From positions 1-40,038 of IMG/VR virus record IMGVR_UViG_3300026484_000244: a stretch of 40,038 bases of DNA, one strand, 5' to 3'. Every line of letters begins with the position of its first letter. Position 1 is the stretch's first letter. Below the pieces are notes generated by a model. That model did not search any database, was not told the origin of the DNA, and worked only from the letters and a program-made list of their open reading frames with translations. Positions 31,957-38,499 of this stretch are shown piece by piece. The translations under genes were made by a program, and so were the position numbers. The stretch comes from a virus.

Positions 31957-32621
31957 TGAAATACATAAGTAGAACCAAAATTGAAATTGGACTTTATTTG
32001 TTTTTTATTTCAATAATGATATACCTCGTGGTTCAAACTGTAAACAGTATATCAAATAACAAGGTTAAAACAGTTGAGGTCGTAAAATATAAAGAAAAAA
32101 TAGTTTATAAAAAACCTACAAATGTTATTATTTCGATAACAAAAAAAGATTTAGAGGAGTTTTTAAAATATAAATATAATTTCATATCTAATGACAAAAG
32201 AGAACTAATTTTAAAATCCCTAGAAAAGGCTAGTGAAAGATATAATATAAACCCCTTGGTTCTTGCAGGTCTGATAGCCACAGAGTCCTCTTTTCGATGG
32301 TGGAAGACTCACAGTACGGTCGTAATAAATGGCAAGAGAGATAACGGTATAGGCTTAGGAGGCATAGTTTATCTATGGTGGGGAGAAGCACTAAAGAAAG
32401 CAAAAATTATTCAAACAAAAGCAGATTTATATGATATAGATAAAAACATAATGGCGATAGGTTATATATTAAATGAAAACAAGAAAAAGAAATTGAAGAA
32501 AGGCACCACAGATAGAACCACTAGTGCTTTAAGATATTACTTCGGAAAGAATTATAAAACATATAGCCAAAAAATAAAAAACAGAATAGCAGAGATGGTT
32601 CTATATAAAATATTAAAATAA
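31956..32621 (+). CDS. Membrane-anchored lytic transglycosylase
   Basis: This 221-residue protein starts at the ATG after ACAGGAG. One N-terminal membrane helix (IGLYLFFISIMIYLVVQTV) is followed by a basic linker. The SLT-type lysozyme-like domain has NPLVLAGLIATESSFRWW, with the catalytic Glu in ATESSF, then GIGLGGIVYLW and NIMAIGYILNENK. It cuts the glycan strands of peptidoglycan. It is encoded in the early rightward arm, away from the lysis cassette, so it may help DNA entry, act in the inner membrane or add to lysis. Confidence 0.8.
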   Translation: MKYISRTKIEIGLYLFFISIMIYLVVQTVNSISNNKVKTVEVVKYKEKIVYKKPTNVIISITKKDLEEFLKYKYNFISNDKRELILKSLEKASERYNINPLVLAGLIATESSFRWWKTHSTVVINGKRDNGIGLGGIVYLWWGEALKKAKIIQTKADLYDIDKNIMAIGYILNENKKKKLKKGTTDRTTSALRYYFGKNYKTYSQKIKNRIAEMVLYKILK

Positions 32622-32671
32622 GGATTGAGGAAACTAAGATAAATAGTATAAAGATTGTGTGGGAGTAAAAC

Positions 32672-33259
32672 ATGAAAAAAGATAAGAAATATGAACTAAT
32701 ACCATTAGAAAAAGGACACAAATTCTATGGTACAGGTGTTAACTATCAAATTAGAGCGTTAAAGGATTTTGCTAATGTAAACAAGGGAGATTTAGGAGGG
32801 TATGTAAATAATGAGTACAATCTAAGTCAAGAAGGAAATTGTTGGTTATATGATAATGCAAGAATGTATAATAATACAAGAATGTATGATAATGCAAGAA
32901 TGTACAATTATGCAAGAATGTACAATTATACAAAAATGTATGATAATGCAAGAATGTACAATTATGCAGCGATGTACAACGATGCAAAAATGTATGATAA
33001 TGCAAAATTATATACTATGTTATATGGTACACTATTCTCATCTATAGTTTTAAAATATCAAAAAGACATTAAAGTAATCTCTCACATAGGTTCAGAGGAT
33101 GGCGTATTAACTCTAGTTAGGTTTAATAATGTTATTTATGCTAACAGAGGATGTTTTTATGGCACTCTGGAAGAGTTAATTGAAAAAGCTAAAAAAGAAG
33201 ATAATAAACACTATAAAAATATAGAACAAATAGCAAAATTGTTATTTGAGGAGGATTAA
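32672..33259 (+). CDS. Hexapeptide-repeat (beta-helix) phage protein
   Basis: This 195-residue protein has an N-terminal KGDLGGYVNNEYNLSQEGNCW segment. About nine six-residue repeats of the type YDNARM/YNYARM follow (residues about 58-112), and then a globular C-terminal part. Repeats like these form a left-handed beta-helix. The same 'GdLGGyv..e.NLSqeGncWvydnA' design occurs in many phage proteins of unknown function. The repeats are visible in DNA as 18-base units at 32847-33006. Its ribosome site is GGGAG and it abuts the next gene. Confidence 0.7.
   Translation: MKKDKKYELIPLEKGHKFYGTGVNYQIRALKDFANVNKGDLGGYVNNEYNLSQEGNCWLYDNARMYNNTRMYDNARMYNYARMYNYTKMYDNARMYNYAAMYNDAKMYDNAKLYTMLYGTLFSSIVLKYQKDIKVISHIGSEDGVLTLVRFNNVIYANRGCFYGTLEELIEKAKKEDNKHYKNIEQIAKLLFEED
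32847..33006. repeat. 18-bp tandem repeats inside the hexapeptide-repeat gene
   Basis: About nine units of an 18-base pattern (AATGCAAGAATGTATGAT and variants) encode the hexapeptides. They leave open reading frames on the opposite strand that are not genes. The number of units may vary between isolates by slippage. Confidence 0.75.
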
Positions 33260-33616
33260 ATGCAAGTTAAATTATTACATCATACCCCTTTATGGGTAGC
33301 TGATAAAGCAATAGGCAAGTGCTGGGATAAGCCAAGTATAGATACTACTGTAAATGTAGAGAGGATAGAGCGAGTAGCTAACAAAAATAAACACTCTTCA
33401 ACTATTGAGCATTTAGTTATGGTATGGATTATAGAAGATAACGACCTAATACAAATATTCAAAGAAAACCCGTTTTCTCAAGTAAGCAATGTTAATAGTA
33501 AAATTATAGTATCATCAAATGCTAGAGCGTTACAAAATTTAGATTTAAGCAAAGATATTTTGAAGTTATTAAGTCCAAAAGAATATAGGTTTTTGTTTGG
33601 TCTGATTGAACATTGA
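33260..33616 (+). CDS. ThyX-like protein lacking the RHRxxS motif
   Basis: This 118-residue protein resembles the ends, but not the middle, of flavin-dependent thymidylate synthase. MQVKLLHHTPLWVADKAIGKCW, RVANKNKHSSTIEH (residues 39-51) and SNARALQNLDL ... EYRFLF match the N- and C-terminal parts of the Campylobacterota ThyX family. The segment with the RHRxxS dUMP/FAD motif is absent, replaced by a short stretch (residues 52-80). By itself it should not be a full enzyme. A second ThyX-like gene with the RHRxxS segment lies 700 bases downstream. The ribosome site is GAGGAGG. Confidence 0.65.
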   Translation: MQVKLLHHTPLWVADKAIGKCWDKPSIDTTVNVERIERVANKNKHSSTIEHLVMVWIIEDNDLIQIFKENPFSQVSNVNSKIIVSSNARALQNLDLSKDILKLLSPKEYRFLFGLIEH

Positions 33617-33623
33617 TGTTTAT

Positions 33624-33634
33624 TATGATATAAT
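33624..33634 (+). promoter_or_regulatory. Extended -10 promoter before the HNH gene
   Basis: TATGATATAAT lies in the 54-base gap before the HNH-type gene, which suggests that the endonuclease is transcribed on its own. That is common for homing endonuclease genes. Confidence 0.6.
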
Positions 33635-33670
33635 ATATTTATAAAATAATTAAACAATCAGGAGTTATAT

Positions 33671-34318
33671 ATGTCTTTAACGATAGTAAAAGATTTAGGA
33701 ATGAGAAGAGAAAAAGGATGCACAAGAAGGTGGTGTATAGCAAAGTGTTCATATTGTGGTAAAGAAAGTGAACACAGAACACAATCATTAAAAACAAAAA
33801 AGAGTTGTGGTTGTGCTACTTTTTTAAAAGCAAAAGTAAAACATGGTATGGCAGGAACTAGACAATATCAAATATGGTCTGATATGAAAGATAGATGCTC
33901 TAACCCTAACAACAAATCATATGTTAGATATGGCGGAAGAGGAATTACCTATGACAAGAAGTGGGAAATTTTTGAAGGTTTTTGGGAAGATATGGCTAAT
34001 GGATACACAGATGAAATGACCATAGAAAGATTAGATAACAACAAAGGATATACAAAAGAGAATTGTATATGGATACCAATACAAGAACAAGCTAAGAATA
34101 GACATGCTATCAATACTTTTAAAAAAAGAAAACCTTCTAGTTATGCTAGAAAAATTACATTAGAAGATATAAGACCTTTTGGAGAAAAATATAAGACAGC
34201 TAAAAAATTTGAAAAAGGAAAAATAATGCTAGAAGTAGTTAAAACATTAGGTATAACAAAAAACACAGCTAAGATTTACTTAGCTAAATATGTAAAAGGG
34301 ACATTGTATGCAAGTTAA
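33671..34318 (+). CDS. HNH-type (AP2-like) homing endonuclease
   Basis: This 215-residue protein has an N-terminal cysteine cluster (CSYCGKE ... SCGC). It then has the standard pattern of phage HNH/AP2-like mobile endonucleases: YQIWSDMKDRCSNPNNKSY, YGGRGITYDKKW, F.gFwedM and MTIERLDNNKGYTKENCIW. The last 60 residues contain a helix-turn-helix-like segment (VVKTLGITKNTAKIYLAKY) for target binding. It has its own promoter and lies between the two ThyX-like genes; its end overlaps the second one by 11 bases. Freestanding homing genes often sit in or next to nucleotide-metabolism genes such as thyX. Confidence 0.8.
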   Translation: MSLTIVKDLGMRREKGCTRRWCIAKCSYCGKESEHRTQSLKTKKSCGCATFLKAKVKHGMAGTRQYQIWSDMKDRCSNPNNKSYVRYGGRGITYDKKWEIFEGFWEDMANGYTDEMTIERLDNNKGYTKENCIWIPIQEQAKNRHAINTFKKRKPSSYARKITLEDIRPFGEKYKTAKKFEKGKIMLEVVKTLGITKNTAKIYLAKYVKGTLYAS

Positions 34319-34814
34319 TTTATTGCACTACACAAATCTTGAACCAAGCGAATACACTGAACATTTATACTATAACTTTGATATAGATGGAATATCAAGA
34401 GCTTGTTTACAAGAATTAGCAAGGCATAGGATAGCTAGTTTAAGTGTTAAATCCACAAGATATACTCTAAAAGAGCTAAAAGAAGCTCCTTATACAACAG
34501 AGGGTATTATGAAATTTTTAAAACAGATAGATAGAGATATAGATAATAGTAATTTTAATCAATTATGTATGCTAAGAGAAAGATTAAAGTTAGGTTTGTC
34601 AAATGATATAGCTAAATATTGTCTTCCAGAAGCATATAAAACGAGTTTAGTATGGAGCATAAATGCTCGCTCATTACAAAACTTCTTAGCTCTTAGAACT
34701 TCTAAATCAGCACTTCGGGAAATAAGAGAATTGGCTTATAAGATTTATGAGCAAATACCTGAAGACCATAAGTTCTTGTTTAAAGATTTTATTTATAAAG
34801 AAAAGGAGAAATAA
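34308..34814 (+). CDS. thyX: Flavin-dependent thymidylate synthase, N-terminally shortened
   Basis: This 168-residue protein has the ThyX signature ARHRIASLSVKSTRYT (RHRxxS at residues 39-44) and the C-terminal NARSLQNFLALRTSKSAL with EHKFLF-like end. ThyX makes dTMP from dUMP using FAD and methylene-tetrahydrofolate. Here RHRxxS comes about 38 residues earlier than in family members of 205-230 residues, because the part carrying the His of the HxxxxEH region is missing. The N-terminus, MQVNLLHYT, still matches the start of the ThyX-like gene at 33260. Either it works as is, it pairs with that protein, or both are remnants. The start overlaps the HNH gene end. Confidence 0.75.
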   Translation: MQVNLLHYTNLEPSEYTEHLYYNFDIDGISRACLQELARHRIASLSVKSTRYTLKELKEAPYTTEGIMKFLKQIDRDIDNSNFNQLCMLRERLKLGLSNDIAKYCLPEAYKTSLVWSINARSLQNFLALRTSKSALREIRELAYKIYEQIPEDHKFLFKDFIYKEKEK

Positions 34815-35209
34815 TGGAAATTGGACATTTTTCTGACCTTTGGGTAGAAAGTGATTTTATCCCTAAAAATGAAGAAGTTAAAAACTTAAGCTGTGTTGTA
34901 GCTGAAACAAAAAAAGATTTAATGGAAATAGAAGAAGCATTAAAGTGTGAACAGGGGAAATATTTTAAATACTATTATGATGGAATATATATCCTGCCTG
35001 TGGTTGTATGGTTTGATAGTGACAATCATTTTGCATATAATCATGAAGATTATTACTATCATAGATTTCTTTTTAAAGACTATGCAATTTGGAGCAAAGA
35101 TAAAGAAAAAGCCAAAAAAATTCTAAATATTCCAATTATTGTTAAGATGACTTTAGAAGAAATTTGTGAAGCGTTAGGTAAAGATATTAAAATTGTAAAA
35201 GGAAAGTAA
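34814..35209 (+). CDS. Hypothetical protein
   Basis: This 131-residue, acidic and aromatic-rich protein has a YYYDGIYILPVVVWFDSDNH segment and ends MTLEEICEALGKDIKIVKGK. That ending is seen in many unrelated phage proteins of unknown function, where a short C-terminal helix-strand unit is fused to different partners. The start shares bases with the thyX stop (TAATG). Confidence 0.6.
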   Translation: MEIGHFSDLWVESDFIPKNEEVKNLSCVVAETKKDLMEIEEALKCEQGKYFKYYYDGIYILPVVVWFDSDNHFAYNHEDYYYHRFLFKDYAIWSKDKEKAKKILNIPIIVKMTLEEICEALGKDIKIVKGK

Positions 35210-35210
35210 A

Positions 35211-35762
35211 ATGACTAAATTGGAAGAATTAAAAAATATCATAGAAAATGGTATGATAGGTGAGTTTGATGATGAAACACTTGGAATATATATACAAGGC
35301 ACATTTATAACTACTCGAGAAGGCCTTCCTATGGAGTGTTTTAATGAGTTTGGAAATTGTAATTATAAAAAATTAATAAAGGTGTATAGACTTAAAAAAC
35401 AAGCATATCAAGCGAGTATAAATTTCTGGTTAACAAAAAATTTCTTAAAGCATATAGAAGAAACTGTTTGGGAAAATAAAGGGGTATTAAGTTTTAGAAC
35501 ATTCTTGGAAGAAAATGACTTGAGTTGGAAAACATTTCTCGAGAATTGTAAAACAGAAAATCAAAGATGGGATTATATTTCAGCTTATTATAACCATATA
35601 GATGACTTAAAAGCTGAAAAACCAGAAAATTGGTTTAATTATGCTTTTCATTGGTTATACGCTTTACATAAAGATTATAATTTTTATTTAACATTTTCTG
35701 CCGACTGGAAAGAAAAAGTCGAGGAAGCTCGGATAAATAATATAAAAATTGTATGGGAGTAA
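35211..35762 (+). CDS. Hypothetical protein
   Basis: This 183-residue, helix-rich protein has many Trp, Tyr and Phe residues in its second half (ENWFNYAFHWLYALHKDYNFYL). I recognise no family. It lies one base after the previous gene, in the stretch that has no GTGGTTC heptamers. Confidence 0.6.
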   Translation: MTKLEELKNIIENGMIGEFDDETLGIYIQGTFITTREGLPMECFNEFGNCNYKKLIKVYRLKKQAYQASINFWLTKNFLKHIEETVWENKGVLSFRTFLEENDLSWKTFLENCKTENQRWDYISAYYNHIDDLKAEKPENWFNYAFHWLYALHKDYNFYLTFSADWKEKVEEARINNIKIVWE

Positions 35763-35766
35763 GAAT

Positions 35767-35871
35767 ATGACTTATGAACAATGGGAACAATCTTATGCGG
35801 ACGCTTATACTTTGAGCTTACCCTTAGAGTATCACTATGATATGTATGAGGATTTTTTAAATGATTACTAA
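35767..35871 (+). CDS. Very small acidic protein
   Basis: This 34-residue frame (MTYEQWEQSYADAYTLSL and an acidic, Tyr-rich end) lies four bases after the preceding stop with a GGGAG site. A gene fits the packing here, as the gap would otherwise be empty, but coding at this length is uncertain. Confidence 0.4.
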   Translation: MTYEQWEQSYADAYTLSLPLEYHYDMYEDFLNDY

Positions 35872-35880
35872 GGAGATTTA

Positions 35881-36171
35881 ATGCTATGCTTTTATGAGTT
35901 TGAATATGATGACTTAGATAGAAATAGAGGAGTGCAAATATTATCCTATACGCCCACAGAAGAAGACATAGAGGATATTGTGAAATTTGTACGAGAATAT
36001 ACCCCAGAAATTATCGAAGAGGATATACCTGATATATTTATAGCATATCTTTGGTGTCATTTAACAGACAATGAAATAGAGGTGGAAATAAAAACTGATG
36101 AAATAAAAGGGCTTAGAGAGGCTTTAGAAGAGCTTAGAACCGCGCCTATGAATAAAGGAAAGAAACAATGA
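35881..36171 (+). CDS. Hypothetical acidic protein
   Basis: This 96-residue, strongly acidic protein (EEDIEDIVKFVREYTPEIIEED) has AAGGAG before its ATG and an ATGA overlap with the next gene. No domain is recognised. Small acidic early phage proteins sometimes mimic DNA, which is only a possibility here. Confidence 0.6.
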   Translation: MLCFYEFEYDDLDRNRGVQILSYTPTEEDIEDIVKFVREYTPEIIEEDIPDIFIAYLWCHLTDNEIEVEIKTDEIKGLREALEELRTAPMNKGKKQ

Positions 36172-36689
36172 ATATATGCAAAAGATGTGGATGCAAATTC
36201 AATGCAGAGCCTTTTAACAAAAAATGGTATTGCAAAGAGTGCAAGCAAGTTGTGGTTCAAGAAATAAAAGAAAAAAATAGAAAAAAAGCAAGCATAAGAG
36301 TACAAAAAGTAAGAAAAAAAATTAAATCTAAAGTAGGTGAAGATAAGGTCATTATTGACAATAGGATAAATATACAATCTTTAACAATATTGCTAAATAC
36401 AACTAGAAATAAAATATATGCAAATATTTTTCAAAATCTTGTTCATAAAACTAAATATAATAGAATTTATAGAAAATCAAAAACTGATGTAATTTATATG
36501 CAAGATGTAGCATATTATTTAATTGATGATATTATTGATATTATAAATCAAAAATTAAAAATGAAAATAGTAAAAGAAAAGAAAAAAGAGGAGTATAGAG
36601 GGTGGCTCCAAAAAATACAAGATATCAAATCATTTAATGGAACATATAATGATTTGATAAAAAAGGTAAATAATGAGAGAAGAGGATAA
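36168..36689 (+). CDS. Zinc-ribbon protein
   Basis: This 173-residue protein begins with a zinc ribbon: CKRCGCKF and WYCKEC (residues 4-25, two CxxC pairs). A very basic helical segment (KEKNRKKASIRVQKVRKKIK) and a body rich in Lys and Ile follow. Nucleic-acid binding is likely. The body contains 'LtiLLntTrNKIyani', which could be a helix-turn-helix. It could act in transcription or replication. It overlaps both neighbours. Confidence 0.6.
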   Translation: MNICKRCGCKFNAEPFNKKWYCKECKQVVVQEIKEKNRKKASIRVQKVRKKIKSKVGEDKVIIDNRINIQSLTILLNTTRNKIYANIFQNLVHKTKYNRIYRKSKTDVIYMQDVAYYLIDDIIDIINQKLKMKIVKEKKKEEYRGWLQKIQDIKSFNGTYNDLIKKVNNERRG

Positions 36690-36843
36690 ATTACAATTGT
36701 TTTTAATAGAATTATACATAAAAAGAAAACTTGATAATTTATTTTCAAAATATAATAAAGCAAAAGGATATGAAAGAGTCAGTTTATCAAGAAAGATAGA
36801 AAAATTAAAAAGAAAAATAAATAAAATAACAGGAGAATATTAA
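36673..36843 (+). CDS. Small basic coiled-coil protein
   Basis: This 56-residue, lysine-rich helical protein starts inside the end of the zinc-ribbon gene (17-base overlap) and ends three bases before the dUTPase start. No family is recognised. Its position in a packed operon supports it. Confidence 0.5.
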   Translation: MREEDKLQLFLIELYIKRKLDNLFSKYNKAKGYERVSLSRKIEKLKRKINKITGEY

Positions 36844-36845
36844 AA

Positions 36846-37412
36846 ATGTTTAAAATATTAGATGAAGTATGTACCCCTACAAGAGGGAGTAAGTATAGTG
36901 CTTGTGTAGATTTATATTCAAAAAAAGATGTAACAATAGGGGCTGGAGAAACAGTTAAAATTCCCTTAGGTGTTTGTATTGATTTAAGTAAAATTGAGAA
37001 TAAATTAGTTATAGAAGAAGAAATTATACACGACGAGTTGTTTGACAATATTCCTGAAAAAATATTTGATTATCAAGATTACGAAGAATTTCTAAAATCT
37101 CACTATTTACTTTTAGAACCACGAAGTAGTTTAAGAGCAAAAGGGTTGATAGTTGGTAGCGGGATAATAGATTTAGATTATAAAGATGAGATTAAGATGA
37201 TTATTCACAATCCAATAAAATCAAGTGAGATATTAAATTATATCAGATTAGCACAAAACTTGAATGAAGAAAGCCAAATAAATACAGATTTTGAAATCAA
37301 AAAAGGCGATAAGATAGCTCAAATAACATTGTTAGAGCATAAAAGTTATCTCTTTGGTATTGATACAGATGAGGAGAGAAAAGGTGGATTTGGGAGTACG
37401 GGAAGCAAATAA
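36846..37412 (+). CDS. dut: dUTP diphosphatase
   Basis: This 188-residue trimeric-type dUTPase has all five motifs: SACVDLYS (residues about 18-25), PRSSLRAKGL, GIIDLDYKDEIKMIIHNP, KKGDKIAQITLLEH and the C-terminal RKGGFGSTG. An insert between motifs 1 and 2 makes it longer than the usual 150 residues. It turns dUTP into dUMP, which keeps uracil out of DNA and supplies the substrate of ThyX, encoded 2 kb upstream in the same arm. The ribosome site is AGGAG. Confidence 0.92.
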   Translation: MFKILDEVCTPTRGSKYSACVDLYSKKDVTIGAGETVKIPLGVCIDLSKIENKLVIEEEIIHDELFDNIPEKIFDYQDYEEFLKSHYLLLEPRSSLRAKGLIVGSGIIDLDYKDEIKMIIHNPIKSSEILNYIRLAQNLNEESQINTDFEIKKGDKIAQITLLEHKSYLFGIDTDEERKGGFGSTGSK

Positions 37413-37427
37413 ATAAAGGAACAAAGC

Positions 37428-37877
37428 ATGACATATATAGGTGTAGATGTAGGAGCCAAAGGAGCATTGGCAATAATTTCTGAAAAAAATGAATTGTTTG
37501 TTGAAGATTTTAACAAAAAAAGATATATAGAAATATTATCTTCTTTGGATAAATCAAATACTCTAATAGCCATAGAGAAAGTACATTCAATGCCAAAACA
37601 AGGTGTAAAAAGCATGTTCACATTTGGTGAGAAGTTTGGTTGGATACAAGGGGTTCTTGATGCTTATGGATTAAGATATGTTTTAATAGAACCACGCAAA
37701 TGGATGCATGCAATAGGAGTCGTCGGTTCTGGGAAAACTGCAATAAAGAATAGAGTAGTATCTTTAAGAAATGATGTTGCTGAAAAGATATATGGAACGA
37801 GAGGTGGTTTAAAAGATGGAAGATGTGACGCTATCGGAATAGCAATAGCATGTTCAAAAATAAAGGAGATAAAATGA
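37428..37877 (+). CDS. RuvC-like Holliday junction resolvase
   Basis: This 149-residue RNase H-fold nuclease has acidic residues in place: GVDVGAKGALA (Asp near 6-7), AIEKVHSMPKQG (Glu near 49) and KDGRCDAIGIA (Asp pair near 133-137). It is close to the phage RuvC group. It should cut branched DNA before packaging, resolving recombination products made by the Sak4-like system. Its stop overlaps the next start as ATGA. Confidence 0.85.
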   Translation: MTYIGVDVGAKGALAIISEKNELFVEDFNKKRYIEILSSLDKSNTLIAIEKVHSMPKQGVKSMFTFGEKFGWIQGVLDAYGLRYVLIEPRKWMHAIGVVGSGKTAIKNRVVSLRNDVAEKIYGTRGGLKDGRCDAIGIAIACSKIKEIK

Positions 37878-38482
37878 TAAATAAAGAATTTGTAAAATTA
37901 ACAAAAAAAGATATTGACTTAACGAATGATTATTCAACCTATGGTGGTTCTGAAATAAAAAAATTTCATGATATCGAATTAACGAATAAAGGATTTACCT
38001 TTGTGGTTAATTTTAAAGATTTTGTAAAATTGATATTATCGGAAATGAATGCACCTGGATTATATTCTTTTAGAGTTAATACATTTAAAACAATTGAGGA
38101 ATTTTTAAACAATAAAGAAAAAATAAAAATACACAAGAAAGAAGATATCAGGCTTATAGAATATATTTTTTCAATATATGAATCTTATGTAAATGAAGAT
38201 TATGTTGATAAAAGAAATAAGGAAGAAGAAAAAAAGATAAAAGAAAAAACAAAAGAAATTGATAAAAAATATAATCTGTTAATGCAAGCATATAAAAATC
38301 TTAGATATAAAAAGGATATAGAAAATTTAAAAGAATTAGATGACTTGCTGTATTGTGAGGCAGAGCCTATTCTTGATAAAATTTTATCAAGAATAGAAAA
38401 GAAATCAAATCCTAAAAATATAAAACTTTATAAAGAAATAGCTAGATTAGAAAAGAAGCAAATTATTGAATGTAAATATTAA
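37874..38482 (+). CDS. Hypothetical charged helical protein
   Basis: This 202-residue protein starts at the ATG after AAAGGAG (an earlier ATG at 37850 lies in the previous gene). It has a mixed N-terminal half and a very charged coiled coil (residues about 110-150, Lys/Glu repeats). Position between a resolvase and a helicase suggests a role in DNA metabolism. No family is recognised. Confidence 0.6.
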   Translation: MINKEFVKLTKKDIDLTNDYSTYGGSEIKKFHDIELTNKGFTFVVNFKDFVKLILSEMNAPGLYSFRVNTFKTIEEFLNNKEKIKIHKKEDIRLIEYIFSIYESYVNEDYVDKRNKEEEKKIKEKTKEIDKKYNLLMQAYKNLRYKKDIENLKELDDLLYCEAEPILDKILSRIEKKSNPKNIKLYKEIARLEKKQIIECKY

Positions 38483-38499
38483 GAAAACAAGGATTTAAA

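Noticed and set aside
32772-33005. Open frame on the - strand over the hexapeptide repeats
   Set aside because: It is open only because the 18-base repeat lacks stops in that frame. Its composition is a mirror of the repeat, and it lies within a well-supported + strand gene.
32847-33006. Evenly spaced repeats that might be a CRISPR array
   Set aside because: The units are 18 bases, tandem without unique spacers, and encode a regular hexapeptide in an intact gene.
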